From positions 1 to 37,678 of the forward strand of contig JACQDT010000042.1 in NCBI GenBank assembly GCA_016200965.1: a stretch of 37,678 nt of DNA. Direction: 5' to 3'. Under the pieces are notes generated by a model. The model worked only from the letters and a program-made list of their open reading frames with translations. It made no database searches and was not told where the DNA came from. Below are positions 1 to 9,399 of the stretch, piece after piece; positions within the stretch are counted from its first letter, which is position 1; each line of letters begins with the position of its first letter. This stretch comes from Candidatus Azambacteria bacterium (lineage in GTDB: Bacteria; Patescibacteriota; Minisyncoccia; GWC2-36-17; WO2-46-25). Both the position numbers and the translations under genes were made by a program.

Positions 1-123
1 GAGCAGGCCCGTCCCCGGCCCAATTTCCAAAACGACGTCGCTTTTTTCAAGCGACGCCGCGTTGACTATTTTTTGGATGACTCCTTTATTTACCAGGAAG
101 TGTTGCCCGAGTTTTTGTCCCAC
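1..123 (-). CDS. rsmA: 16S rRNA dimethyladenosine transferase, N-terminal part (runs off window)
   Basis: Minus-strand translation [40 protein letters not shown], typical RsmA/KsgA N-terminus with SAM motif I; GTG start at 123. Confidence 0.85.
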   Translation of the reverse strand, partial: MGQKLGQHFLVNKGVIQKIVNAASLEKSDVVLEIGPGTGLL

Positions 124-129
124 AAAAAA

Positions 130-633
130 TTATCTGGGGGACGACTTAATGGTAGCGACTATTTGCGAGTCGTCCCTCAGGTTTTGCCAAAAGAGAATTT
201 GTGTTTTCGGGATAAACATCGTGTCTTCCGGGCCGTGCAAGTCCTGCGATATTTTCACCAGTTCATTACGCGTTTCTGCTTGCGGCTGTTCTTCCGCCGC
301 ATTTTTTGCATTTTTATCTTTTTCCGCTGGCGCGGCGGCCGAAACGCGCGAAGAGCGCACATAATACACATTGTTCAGCACGAAAGAATGAAAGCCGTAC
401 GGCGAGAGATGCCCGAAGTATACTTGTCCGTTTGTGAGAAACACCGCCTGCCATTTCCCTTTTGCGGCGGCAGTGGCCCCAAACGAAGAAGAAATATTAT
501 AATTAGCGTCGATTGCGGCAAGAAGCAGTACCGCGATCACGATAAGTATTGATTTTTTTATTATGGACCGTTCTGTGCCGCCTGCCGCCGTTTTTTTCAC
601 TATTCGCGCAGAAACTTTTTCTCCAATCTCCAT
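130..633 (-). CDS. membrane-anchored hypothetical protein (paralog of 32784..33236)
   Basis: ORF with N-terminal TM segment ILIVIAVLLLAAI; shares W.AVF..NGQ.YFGHL and MFI....LFW..L motifs with the 32784..33236 ORF. Confidence 0.7.
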   Translation of the reverse strand: MEIGEKVSARIVKKTAAGGTERSIIKKSILIVIAVLLLAAIDANYNISSSFGATAAAKGKWQAVFLTNGQVYFGHLSPYGFHSFVLNNVYYVRSSRVSAAAPAEKDKNAKNAAEEQPQAETRNELVKISQDLHGPEDTMFIPKTQILFWQNLRDDSQIVATIKSSPR

Positions 634-685
634 ATATGATATGCATTTAATGATAAGCGTACGCAACGCATGATACCACACTTGA

Positions 686-2617
686 TCATTCTATGTCTAT
701 GATGCCGCTTTCAAGATCTTTAAGATCAATAGAGAGCTCTTTCCCGCGAGCAAAGAACGCGACGAGGTGTTCGGGGATGTCAAATAAAAATCGCGACGGC
801 GGATTGGTTTGCAATTGGCCGTATAGCCGGCGCGATTGCGCGTATAAAAGCCACAGATTTTTTTTTGCGCGGGTGATGGCGACATAGCACAGCCGGCGTT
901 CCTCCTCAAGCTCTTCCGGCGAGCGTTTGCTGCGCGAATGCGGGAAAACGTTATCCTCCATTCCCGCGACGAATACCGCGGTGAATTCAAGCCCTTTTGC
1001 CGAATGGATTGTCATGAGGCGCGCGGCATTTTGCGCGTGTTCTTCGTCCTCGCGCGATGCGAGCGCGACGCCATCAAGAAGACGGGTGATCGCTTCTTTT
1101 GCGGGAATCCCGTCATAATGCGCCGCGGCGGAAACGAGCTCCAGCACGTTTTCCCAGCGCGTGACCCCTTCTTCCCCCGCGCGCATAAAATATTCTTCAA
1201 GCCCTGATTTTTTCACTACGTGTTTCACAAAGCGGGAAAGCGGAAGATTTTTAATGTCGTGGCGGAACGATTCCATCAACGCGAGAAATTCCCCCATTTG
1301 TTTTGTGGGCGCGCCCGTTGCGAAAAAGCGTTCAAGCGCCACCTTGCCGATGCCGCGCGGCGGGACAGAGACGATGCGCTTCAAGCTTGCGCTGTCTTTG
1401 GGATTGATGATGAAGCGAAGATAGGATAGTGCGTCTTTTACTTCCCTGCGCTCATAAAATTTAAATCCTCCGAGCACCACGTACGGGATGCGCGCGTGCA
1501 TGAACGCTTCTTCTATGGCGCGCGATTGCGCATTCGTGCGGTACAGCACTGCAAAATGAGAGAAAGGATACGCCCGTGTCTTCACGAACTCCTTGATGGT
1601 GCGCGCGATGAAATTCGCTTCCTCAGTTTCGCTGTCTGTCATCACGACGTGTATTTTTCCTCCTTCCCCGCTACGGGTGAACAGATTTTTTTCCTTCCGC
1701 AGTTTGTTCTTGCCGATGATGGTGTTGGCGGCGGAAAGGATGTTCCCCGTGGAGCGATAATTTTCTTCAAGCAGAATGATCTTTGTGCGCGGATAGTCCT
1801 TTTCGAAATTAAGGATGTTGGCGATGTCCGCCTGCCGCCATCCGTAGATCGCCTGATCCATGTCCCCCACCGCGCAGATGTTTTGATGTGTGTCGCCAAG
1901 CAGGCGCACGAAGCGGTACTGGGCGAAATTGGTGTCCTGATATTCATCGATAAGGAGATAGCGGAACGCGTTCTGATAGTGCGCGCGCACCGCCCCGTGG
2001 CGCTCAAAGAGCTCTATCGCTTGCATGATCATGTCGTCAAAGTCAATGGCGTTATGCGCCTTCAGCGCGCGCTGATAGTGCCCGTACACGCGGTGCGTCA
2101 TCTGCAAAAACGGATCCCCTATGTCCTGGTCCGGGTCGCTCGGCGCGATGAGCCGGCTTTTGAGTTTTGAAATGGCGCCCGCCAGCACCTCCGGGGCGAA
2201 GCGTTCCGAGTCAATCTTGTATGCTTCGCACGCCGCTTTTATAAGTCCGAGCTGGTCTTTTTCGTCAAAAATGACGAAATTGCGCGCGTAGCCGAGTTTG
2301 TCTGCGTGCGTGCGGAGTATGTTCAGGCAGAGCGAGTGGAATGTTCCCAAAGAGAGCATTGCGGCGTCGGCGTCATGCCCATATTCCCTTAAAATGTGCG
2401 TGACTCGCTCTTTCATCTCGCGCGCGGCTTTATTGGTGAAGGTGACTGCCAGAATGTGTTCCGGGCTAACCTTTTTTTCTACGATAAGGTAGGCGATTTT
2501 ATGCGTCAGCACGAGCGTTTTTCCCGATCCTGCGCCCGCGATGATAAGAAGCGGGCCCTCGGTGATGTGGACCGCTTCTTTTTGCCGCTCATTTAGTTTT
2601 TCAAGCAGTTTTTGCAT
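686..2617 (-). CDS. pcrA: UvrD/PcrA-family ATP-dependent DNA helicase
   Basis: 643 aa; Walker A AGAGSGKT, DEYQDTN, GDMDQAIYGWRQA, YVAITRAKK motifs. Confidence 0.95.
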   Translation of the reverse strand: MQKLLEKLNERQKEAVHITEGPLLIIAGAGSGKTLVLTHKIAYLIVEKKVSPEHILAVTFTNKAAREMKERVTHILREYGHDADAAMLSLGTFHSLCLNILRTHADKLGYARNFVIFDEKDQLGLIKAACEAYKIDSERFAPEVLAGAISKLKSRLIAPSDPDQDIGDPFLQMTHRVYGHYQRALKAHNAIDFDDMIMQAIELFERHGAVRAHYQNAFRYLLIDEYQDTNFAQYRFVRLLGDTHQNICAVGDMDQAIYGWRQADIANILNFEKDYPRTKIILLEENYRSTGNILSAANTIIGKNKLRKEKNLFTRSGEGGKIHVVMTDSETEEANFIARTIKEFVKTRAYPFSHFAVLYRTNAQSRAIEEAFMHARIPYVVLGGFKFYERREVKDALSYLRFIINPKDSASLKRIVSVPPRGIGKVALERFFATGAPTKQMGEFLALMESFRHDIKNLPLSRFVKHVVKKSGLEEYFMRAGEEGVTRWENVLELVSAAAHYDGIPAKEAITRLLDGVALASREDEEHAQNAARLMTIHSAKGLEFTAVFVAGMEDNVFPHSRSKRSPEELEEERRLCYVAITRAKKNLWLLYAQSRRLYGQLQTNPPSRFLFDIPEHLVAFFARGKELSIDLKDLESGIIDIE

Positions 2618-2720
2618 AAATGTTGCCTGTGGAAAACCGCGGTTTTGAAATTGACTTTTTGCCGTTGTGATGATAGCATGGAAACGTACTTAAGCGAAGC
2701 GAAAAAGAGGCGATTTTTGA

Positions 2721-3989
2721 AGGAAATACTCAGAAATATCTCGCAAAGTTATTCGACACGCAATCCAAAATTTTTTCTCCGTTCTGCGGAGAAAAATTCA
2801 TACGGCGAAGGCATCATTCCCTCCCCTCACCGGCGGGAATAGCTTTTTTTATGCGTGGTCGCTTGCAAAACGCAATAGTTCTCTGACATTTTTCGTTTTC
2901 GCGCTGATTCTCGTCTCGTTTTTTAATATTGCGGACAGGAACGGAAAGCTTTCAGCGCTTGCATTTGGCGCGGGAAATCAGGGATTCGGCGATGCATATG
3001 TTGACGAAACAGCATCTCTTCCCGTTTCTGTGCGTGGATACGGGAGTGATGCGGTGTATGAGGAAGCCATAGGAACCGGCCGCGGAGGGACATCGGGCGA
3101 TGAACAGAATCAGTATGCCTATCCTACCACTCCCGATGACGTGCTGGTCGCCGATTTCGCTCCGCTGGTCATCGATAATGCCCAGACCTCGCGCGATCAG
3201 ATCGTGTATTATGTGGTTGAAGACGGCGATACCGTTTCGGAAATCGCTACGCGCTTTGGCATTGAAGCAAATACGCTGTTGTGGGCGAATAACCTTTCCT
3301 CGGTTGATTACATCAAGGCGGGACAGCGGCTTGAAGTGCTCCCCGTTGACGGCGTGAAATACGAAGTGAAAAAGGGCGATACCGTTGACGCGCTTGCCCA
3401 ACGATTCAAATCAAGCAAAGAGGACATCATCGCGTACAACCATCTTCCTGCGGACGGTTCTTTGCGTCCGGGCGACGCGCTGATTCTTCCCGACGGAGCC
3501 ATGCTGCAGGCGCCAAGGATAGCACGGCCTACGGTCATAGCGGGCGGACAGCCGCAGGTGAAAGTGAATGCAAACAAGTACTTTATTTTTCCGACCACCG
3601 GCAGAAGGTCGCAGGGCTTGCACGGTTACAACGGCGTGGATCTCGCCAACGAATGCGGCACGCCGATTTACGCGGCGGCCGACGGAGAAGTGACAAGCGT
3701 GAGAACCACCAATTCGCGTGCGCGCGTCGGACGAGCGGTGTATGACGGTTACGGTAATCACGTAAAAATCATGCATCCCAATGGCGTGGTGACGCTGTAC
3801 GGGCACCTCAAAGATATCTATGTGTTTGAAGGGCAAAATGTCAGGCAAGGCAGCATGATTGCGACGATGGGCGGCGGGTTTGAAGCGGTGAACGGGCGGC
3901 TCGTGCGGATGGAAGGCGCGGGACGATCCACTGGATGCCACCTTCACTTTGAGGTGCGCGGCGCGCGCAATCCGTTGGTGGGAAGATAG
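2721..3989 (+). CDS. LysM-repeat / M23 peptidase (murein hydrolase); 5' end unresolved
   Basis: Two LysM-like repeats (VVEDGDTVSEIATRFGI..., YEVKKGDTVDALAQRF...) and M23 motif (HGYNGVDLA...GCHLHFEVRG). Frame is open from 2721 and encodes a TM segment (LTFFVFALILVSFF), but no ATG lies upstream of 3030 in this frame. Confidence 0.8.
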   Translation, partial: RKYSEISRKVIRHAIQNFFSVLRRKIHTAKASFPPLTGGNSFFYAWSLAKRNSSLTFFVFALILVSFFNIADRNGKLSALAFGAGNQGFGDAYVDETASLPVSVRGYGSDAVYEEAIGTGRGGTSGDEQNQYAYPTTPDDVLVADFAPLVIDNAQTSRDQIVYYVVEDGDTVSEIATRFGIEANTLLWANNLSSVDYIKAGQRLEVLPVDGVKYEVKKGDTVDALAQRFKSSKEDIIAYNHLPADGSLRPGDALILPDGAMLQAPRIARPTVIAGGQPQVKVNANKYFIFPTTGRRSQGLHGYNGVDLANECGTPIYAAADGEVTSVRTTNSRARVGRAVYDGYGNHVKIMHPNGVVTLYGHLKDIYVFEGQNVRQGSMIATMGGGFEAVNGRLVRMEGAGRSTGCHLHFEVRGARNPLVGR

Positions 3990-3991
3990 TT

Positions 3992-5551
3992 CTATCCTCT
4001 TTGCTGGTATTGTATCGCCTCTGCGATATGGAGAGAAGAAATGTCCTTTTCCTGGGCAAGATCGGCAATGGTGCGCGCGATTTTCAGTATTTTATGGAAC
4101 GAACGCGCGGAAAGGCGTAATCGTTCAAGGGCATCTTTCAGGAACGAGAGCGAGGCGCTGTCCAACTGGCAGTGCTTTTTTATTTGTTTGGGCGACATTT
4201 CCGAATTGAGCGAGACGCCGTCATACGGCGACTGCTCCGCTCTCTGCGTTCGCGGGTTGCTGTCCTTGTCAAACCGCTCCATTTGCATGTTTCGCGCGGC
4301 ATTTACCCGTTTTTGTATTTTCTCGCTTTCGCTTTTTTCGGGGGCGTCTTGAAAGAGTTTTTCGTTTGCGACGGCGGGAATGGTCAGGTGAATGTCTATG
4401 CGGTCGGCGATGGGGCCTGACACTTTTTTCTGATATCTCAAAATGGAAGGGAGCGAGCAGGCGCACTCTCTTTGGGCGGACTCGTACCATCCGCACGGAC
4501 ACGGATTTTTCGTGGCGACCAGCGTGAAGCGCGCCGGATACGAGAACGAACCGTGCGCGCGGGACACGGTGATGACCCGCTCTTCAAGCGGCTGGCGGAG
4601 CGCTTCAATGACATCGCGGCGGAATTCGGGAAATTCGTCTAAGAAAAGCACGCCGTTGTGCGCGAGCGTGATCTCACCGAGCTTCGCGTGCGCGCCTCCT
4701 CCGATGAGCGCGGCGCTTGATGCGGAGTGATGGGGCGCGCGGAACGGGCGGGATAGTATTGTACCCCCTTCGGTCAGCTCGCCTGCGACGCTGTGAATCT
4801 TCGTTGACGCGATTATTTCTTCTTCGGTCATATCCGGAAGAATGGACGCGAACGCGCGCGCAAGCATCGTCTTGCCCGCGCCGGGCGGCCCGGACATCAG
4901 CACGTTGTGCCCGCCCGCGGCGGCGATCTCAAGCGCCCGCTTGGCGTGTTCCTGCCCTTTGATGTTTGAAAAATCGTAGTCATGTGCTGCGCGCTCTTTC
5001 TTGTGCGCGCGGGCCACCGCGTGTTCAGGCATCACCCCTTTTACTACATAATCTATGCATTGGGTGATGTGCGACGCGGGAACAAGCGTGATGCCGGAAA
5101 TAAGCTCGGCTTCGGTTATGTTTTCCGAGGGCAATACCACGGCTACAAACCCCTTCTTTTTTGCTTCCGCAACTACGGCGAGCGCGCCGCGTATCGGGCG
5201 TATGTGGCCGTCAAGCGCAAGCTCGCCCACGAACAGCGTTTTTTTCGGGTCAAATGCAACTTGTTCCGACGCGAGGAGGTAGCTCATCGCGATGGGAAGG
5301 TCGTACCCCGATCCTTCTTTTTTGATGTGTGCGGGCGCGAGATTGACGATGATTTTTTGATTGGTTTTTTTTGGCCAGTCAAAGCCGGAATTTTTCAGCG
5401 CGGCGTTGACGCGGTCTTTTGACTCATCAACTGACTTGTCGGGAAGGCCGACGATGGTAAAACAGTGGAGGCCGTGCGAAATGTCGGTCTCCACCGTGAT
5501 GATTGTTGCGTCAATGCCATGAATCGTCGCCGAGAAAACTTTTGCGGGCAT
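3992..5551 (-). CDS. comM: YifB/ComM-family Mg-chelatase-like AAA ATPase
   Basis: 519 aa; GPPGAGKTMLARAFASILP, HHSAS, NPCPCGW motifs. Confidence 0.93.
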   Translation of the reverse strand: MPAKVFSATIHGIDATIITVETDISHGLHCFTIVGLPDKSVDESKDRVNAALKNSGFDWPKKTNQKIIVNLAPAHIKKEGSGYDLPIAMSYLLASEQVAFDPKKTLFVGELALDGHIRPIRGALAVVAEAKKKGFVAVVLPSENITEAELISGITLVPASHITQCIDYVVKGVMPEHAVARAHKKERAAHDYDFSNIKGQEHAKRALEIAAAGGHNVLMSGPPGAGKTMLARAFASILPDMTEEEIIASTKIHSVAGELTEGGTILSRPFRAPHHSASSAALIGGGAHAKLGEITLAHNGVLFLDEFPEFRRDVIEALRQPLEERVITVSRAHGSFSYPARFTLVATKNPCPCGWYESAQRECACSLPSILRYQKKVSGPIADRIDIHLTIPAVANEKLFQDAPEKSESEKIQKRVNAARNMQMERFDKDSNPRTQRAEQSPYDGVSLNSEMSPKQIKKHCQLDSASLSFLKDALERLRLSARSFHKILKIARTIADLAQEKDISSLHIAEAIQYQQRG

Positions 5552-5564
5552 AAGGAATGGGGGA

Positions 5565-5927
5565 TTATTTACCGCATGACGTATGTGTCTGCGCTTCAGG
5601 GTTCACCTTGAGCCGCTCCACCTCTATCTCTTTGCCGCATTTTTCGCATACGCCGTAGGTTCCTTTCGCCATTTTTTCAAGCGCGGCTTTGATGTTTCTG
5701 AGCCGTTCTGCAAACTGGTGTTCCAAAGAGATCTCGGTTTCGTATTCTTCGGCCTCGTCGATGCGCTCCTCGTCGTCGCCCGCGTCCGATCCGAAGTCCG
5801 GTTTTTTCACCTGCCACGCCCCCGTGCCCGGTTTTTGCTCGGTCGCGAATAGTTTCAGGTCGCGCTCCATATTCTCTTTTTCGGCGAGCAGGCGGTTCTC
5901 AAATTGCGCGAGCTTATCTGTATCCAT
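5565..5927 (-). CDS. DksA/TraR-type C4 zinc finger protein
   Basis: C-terminal YGVCEKCGKEIEVERLKVNPEAQTHTSCGK. Confidence 0.85.
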   Translation of the reverse strand: MDTDKLAQFENRLLAEKENMERDLKLFATEQKPGTGAWQVKKPDFGSDAGDDEERIDEAEEYETEISLEHQFAERLRNIKAALEKMAKGTYGVCEKCGKEIEVERLKVNPEAQTHTSCGK

Positions 5928-5961
5928 TGCGCCATTGTACTATTCTCCGTACAAAAAGCAA

Positions 5962-5985
5962 AGCGGGACGATGTTTCGTCCCGCT
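5962..5985 (-). terminator. intrinsic terminator of minus-strand unit ending with 6017 gene
   Basis: Minus strand AGCGGGACGA-AACA-TCGTCCCGCT followed by TTGCTTTTTG. Confidence 0.8.
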
Positions 5986-6016
5986 TGTGCGTTTTCGTTT
6001 ATATTCGGAGGAATTA

Positions 6017-6430
6017 TCATTGGGCAAAATTGGTGGTGAGGTTTTTCAAGGCCTCTTTGAAATCGCGCCCGGTGCCGATGGCGTATACGGTGTCTCCGTC
6101 CGAAAGCCGTATGTGCACGCGCTGTGTTCCGGTGAAGGTTACCGCGTCAAGCCATGACGTGTTCGGCAGCTCTTCCCCGTTGCTGTTGGCCATCTGCCAA
6201 AAGCCCATTTCAAACTCTTTCGCGTCTTTTTCCGTTTCCGCGATCATCGCGGAGTACGGCTCGGCGGCGCACACTTTCTTGTACGCGCCCATTATCAATG
6301 CATTGAATTGGACGCACACCGCGGTGATGTAGCGCACGGCATTCTTGTTTTTGGGCACGGCTACGGTGTCGGCCAATGATGCGGTGGAGCCAAAAAGAAA
6401 AACGATTGTACACGCGAACAATATTTTCAT
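6017..6430 (-). CDS. secreted hypothetical protein
   Basis: RBS AAGGAGGGATTGCG before ATG at 6430; signal peptide MKILFACTIVFLFGSTASLA; the longer ORF start would run through the hairpin. Confidence 0.8.
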   Translation of the reverse strand: MKILFACTIVFLFGSTASLADTVAVPKNKNAVRYITAVCVQFNALIMGAYKKVCAAEPYSAMIAETEKDAKEFEMGFWQMANSNGEELPNTSWLDAVTFTGTQRVHIRLSDGDTVYAIGTGRDFKEALKNLTTNFAQ

Positions 6431-6484
6431 CGCAATCCCTCCTTGTGAAAGAGCGCGGGAATTCGCTTGAGCGCGAGATTTTCT

Positions 6485-6553
6485 CCCTTTCAAAGATTTT
6501 CAACTTCTTGGAAATCTTTGAAAGGGAGGCGAGACGTTGTTTCGCCCCGCCCC
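6485..6553 (-). repeat. intergenic module copy M1 (hairpin A + hairpin B)
   Basis: ccctttcaaagattt/aaatctttgaaaggg perfect 15-bp stem, then ggcga..ttcgcc hairpin. Confidence 0.75.
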
Positions 6554-6561
6554 CGCCTTTA

Positions 6562-6963
6562 TTACTTACCCAGGTTTCGGAGAACGTCTATGATCGAGAT
6601 CATGGGCGATTCATAACAAACCGCCTTGAATCCTTTTCGGACCCCGATGTTTTCTCCCCAGTGTCCGAATTCCTCATGAACGCAAATCCAGAAAATTTCC
6701 ATGAGCGTGTCCGCTTTCATCCTGAGCTCAATCGCTTTCATCGCGGCCCCCTCCCGCATCTTGTCATCTCTTCCAAACTGAGCGTCGATCATATATCGCG
6801 CTCCGGCCTCAAGAAATCCCTTGGAGAGGGTGTAGATTTTTTTCGCGTCATCACTCACCTCCCCCAGCACTGTTTCACCGCGCTTGACCTCGGTGTCCGG
6901 CTCGACATAACTTTCGCGGCCAACCCCCGCGAGCTCCATATCCAGCAATTTTCTCCACGACAT
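6562..6963 (-). CDS. hypothetical protein, 133 aa
   Basis: Open frame with AAGGGGGAACAAACC upstream of ATG. Confidence 0.7.
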   Translation of the reverse strand: MSWRKLLDMELAGVGRESYVEPDTEVKRGETVLGEVSDDAKKIYTLSKGFLEAGARYMIDAQFGRDDKMREGAAMKAIELRMKADTLMEIFWICVHEEFGHWGENIGVRKGFKAVCYESPMISIIDVLRNLGK

Positions 6964-7030
6964 GGTTTGTTCCCCCTTCCTCTTTGAGTGTTTGTAATGT
7001 GCTTATCATCTTTCAACCCATCAAAATTTA

Positions 7031-7260
7031 AAAAAGCATAAAGCGGGCACTTCATGCATAAAGTGTTTCTGCTCACCGCTTCTTAGGATTGCTCCGTTGC
7101 GGGGAAGAATCTCCCCATCGAGGCATGCTGTGCCCCGCGTCCTCCCGTGCGCAGGCGCGCTCGATACGCGTCCACGCGGGGTTCCGTCGCGGCCCTTCAA
7201 GAGCCGCGGCTCGGACCCAAGCTAAGCCGTGTTTCCAACGTGCTTCACGCCATCAATCTT
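7031..7260 (-). ncRNA. candidate structured RNA 'A'
   Basis: No credible ORF; TTGACA-N18-TACAAT promoter immediately upstream; ends in AAGCGG[...CACTT..AAGTG.]CCGCTT then TATGCTTTTTT; homologous to 10811..11050. Confidence 0.65.
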
Positions 7261-7266
7261 CGCGCC

Positions 7267-7296
7267 ATTGTAATACTCTATGTTGTGTTCTGTCAA
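7267..7296 (-). promoter_or_regulatory. sigma70-like promoter for RNA A
   Basis: TTGACA (7296-7291), 18-nt spacer, TACAAT (7272-7267) on minus strand. Confidence 0.65.
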
Positions 7297-7306
7297 GCTT
7301 AAAAAG

Positions 7307-7334
7307 TTGACACATTATGTGCGTGTGATATAAA
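7307..7334 (+). promoter_or_regulatory. sigma70-like promoter for 7380 gene
   Basis: TTGACA-N16-TATAAA. Confidence 0.6.
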
Positions 7335-7379
7335 AGTAAAATTGGTTAGCATTCACAATCCGGAGAAAAGGAGGATGCC

Positions 7380-7667
7380 ATGATTAAGCACCAGCTCTTT
7401 ACCATCAACGAAAAGACAGGTTCCGTGATTTCATTTGCTCGAAAACATTGTTTGATGACAACGCTGTCTCCGGAGGGCAAAAAAAACGTTATCCATTGCG
7501 TGGATCCGTTCATCCGGTTTGCCGACGGCGCGTGCATGGTATGGTACACTGAACACTACAGCACCCGCTTCAAGAAAGAAAACCACGGGAAAAGAATGAT
7601 CGTTCTTTTGGGTGAGATTATTGAGGCGCGCACTTGGGATCACTACCAAGCCCATCCTTCTCGCTGA
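7380..7667 (+). CDS. hypothetical protein, 95 aa
   Basis: RBS AAAGGAGGATGCC; own promoter and terminator. Confidence 0.75.
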   Translation: MIKHQLFTINEKTGSVISFARKHCLMTTLSPEGKKNVIHCVDPFIRFADGACMVWYTEHYSTRFKKENHGKRMIVLLGEIIEARTWDHYQAHPSR

Positions 7668-7675
7668 AAAAACAT

Positions 7676-7703
7676 AAGAGGCATCTCCACAAGGATGCCT
7701 CTT
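7676..7703. terminator. bidirectional intrinsic terminator
   Basis: AAGAGGCATC..GATGCCTCTT with T-rich tracts on both strands. Confidence 0.75.
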
Positions 7704-7707
7704 ATCT

Positions 7708-8514
7708 TTATGCTTTGTTTTCCCGATTTTCTACTTGCATGGGAGGTTCATGTTCAAGGGGGGTGGTAATTGAAGGCGATTCACTTCTCTCTGTGCCAAA
7801 CCTGATTTGCACAATCCTTGCCTTCGTAAAATCTTGCAACTGCTCCGGCGTTAGTGTTTTCAAAAATTCAGCCGAAGCAAGTTCGGCATTGTCAAATACT
7901 TCCTTGCGGGTCACGGCCCCATCTCGAAATGCTCCCACATCGTCCAAGAGCTTTCTATTTATATATTCAGGCAATTCCACCGCGGCCATACCCTCTCCTT
8001 CATTGCGCACCACGTATACAGGGAGCGGTTTTCCCAGGATGTTTTCATACTGTTCTATTTTCCCCCATGTGGGAAGACGACGGGGATTCAATGCCATAAT
8101 GTCGCCGGTGAATTTAGTCCCGCGCGGGCCCGAGCCGGAATCGCTTATTTCCCCCGCGATGGTAATATCGGCCTCTTCTACGCGCGGAAGTGTCGCGATG
8201 TCGTTATCTTTATTGTATAATTCGTTGAATATTTCAAGACCGCTTCTCGGATTAAGCATGAGAGAAGCGTACGCTCGGTGAACGGGGTCGGGGTGGTTTG
8301 TCGCAATGGATTGGAGCGCGTCAATCATCTTCCCCATCTTTACAATAGTTTGCGCGTCAAGTTCTTTTATATATCTTGTTTGCACATCATGGCTTATGAT
8401 GGAGAGATAACGAATGCGCAAGTCGGGATCTTCACTCAGTCGGATATTATCAATCAAGCCAACTACTACGTCTTCGTTGATGTCGGGATCCCGTCCGGGA
8501 AAAAGATCAAACAT
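7708..8514 (-). CDS. hypothetical protein, 268 aa
   Basis: Long ORF on the operon strand, followed by terminator. Confidence 0.7.
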   Translation of the reverse strand: MFDLFPGRDPDINEDVVVGLIDNIRLSEDPDLRIRYLSIISHDVQTRYIKELDAQTIVKMGKMIDALQSIATNHPDPVHRAYASLMLNPRSGLEIFNELYNKDNDIATLPRVEEADITIAGEISDSGSGPRGTKFTGDIMALNPRRLPTWGKIEQYENILGKPLPVYVVRNEGEGMAAVELPEYINRKLLDDVGAFRDGAVTRKEVFDNAELASAEFLKTLTPEQLQDFTKARIVQIRFGTERSESPSITTPLEHEPPMQVENRENKA

Positions 8515-8535
8515 TGACTTGAATATTTCAAGCTT

Positions 8536-8709
8536 TTATGCTCGCGGCGTATTTTCGTCGAGCAAAAGATCTTCTAATAAATTTACTCCCAAACCGCGCT
8601 CGTTGTCATGAGGAGTCATTTCACGAAAAGCCTCGATATTTTTCTTCACTTCGAGCATTTCCTGATGTTTCTGCGTCGAAACGTCTTCAAAAATGGGCTG
8701 TTCTTTCAT
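8536..8709 (-). CDS. small hypothetical protein, 57 aa
   Basis: MKEQPIFEDVSTQKHQEM...; adjacent and co-oriented with the 7708 gene. Confidence 0.5.
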   Translation of the reverse strand: MKEQPIFEDVSTQKHQEMLEVKKNIEAFREMTPHDNERGLGVNLLEDLLLDENTPRA

Positions 8710-8766
8710 AGTTGTATATGTTATTTTTATGATCATATGTTATCACGGGTAAAAAGATAAAACAAA

Positions 8767-8788
8767 GCGGATGGTGTTTCCCATCCGC
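8767..8788 (-). terminator. terminator of the 13.5->8.8 kb minus-strand array
   Basis: GCGGATGG-GAAACA-CCATCCGC followed by TTTGTTTTATCTTTTT on minus strand. Confidence 0.75.
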
Positions 8789-8794
8789 CGTCAC

Positions 8795-9000
8795 TCAAAT
8801 TCCCTGCCAGGCCCTGAGGTCTCGCCGCTTGTTATATCCTCCCGCCATCGGGAAAGGAATTTCCAAGCGATCCCCTCTTACGTTCGGCCCCTTGAACGTT
8901 CTCCGCCCATGTACGGAGAAATCATTTTACATGGCTTCCCGATTCTTCAGCCAACATTGTCTCAACTGCTCTCTCCCTGTAGTCAGAGCAGTTGAGACAG
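8795..9000 (-). ncRNA. candidate structured RNA 'E'
   Basis: No credible ORF; perfect 15-bp hairpin TGTCTCAACTGCTCT/AGAGCAGTTGAGACA, plus CTCCG/CGGAG and ACGTTC/GAACGT hairpins; ends in a terminator. Confidence 0.45.
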
Positions 9001-9001
9001 T

Positions 9002-9124
9002 TTAGGCAATGAAGCCACATGCCCCGTTGACTGAAGTTGTCACAGATAGAGTACGAGCCCGCACGCTGTCGATTATAAATCGAACATTTGCGCAGGTCGG
9101 TGATAATTTTATTTCATACTCCAT
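9002..9124 (-). CDS. small ORF, 40 aa (MEYEIKLSPTCANVRFIIDSVRARTLSVTTSVNGACGFIA)
   Basis: RBS GAAAGGGGGTGAAAA before ATG. Confidence 0.45.
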   Translation of the reverse strand: MEYEIKLSPTCANVRFIIDSVRARTLSVTTSVNGACGFIA

Positions 9125-9164
9125 TTTTCACCCCCTTTCATCAGGTTGTATGGCTCGACCGCGG

Positions 9165-9218
9165 TTAGTAATCATATCTCTTCCTAGCTGTCGTCGCTAG
9201 AAAAATCACAGTCTTCAT
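9165..9218 (-). CDS. micro-ORF, 17 aa (MKTVIFLATTARKRYDY)
   Basis: RBS AAGGAGGGCGCG before ATG, directly after a module copy. Confidence 0.35.
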   Translation of the reverse strand: MKTVIFLATTARKRYDY

Positions 9219-9280
9219 CGCGCCCTCCTTATTATTTGATTGTTTGAAAAGAACTGTTCGGAACCAGCGTTATTGCTAAT

Positions 9281-9353
9281 CCCTTTCAGAAATTGTCAAC
9301 CAAGTAGCTAAACTAAAACGAATTCTGATTTACTTTTTGGTAATCTCTGAAAG
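9281..9353 (-). repeat. intergenic module copy M6 (hairpin B; box C at 9243-9254)
   Basis: ccctttcagaaatt ... aatctctgaaag; tttgaaaagaac upstream of RBS. Confidence 0.6.
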
Positions 9354-9361
9354 AGAAGCTT

Positions 9362-9390
9362 TTGACGAGGACAATTTTGCATGATATAAT
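9362..9390 (+). promoter_or_regulatory. promoter of hicBA
   Basis: TTGACG-N17-TATAAT. Confidence 0.75.
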
Positions 9391-9399
9391 ACGAACCTT

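Noticed and set aside
1496-2170. Plus-strand 224-aa ORF
   Set aside because: Shadow of the uvrD/pcrA coding strand in GC-biased sequence
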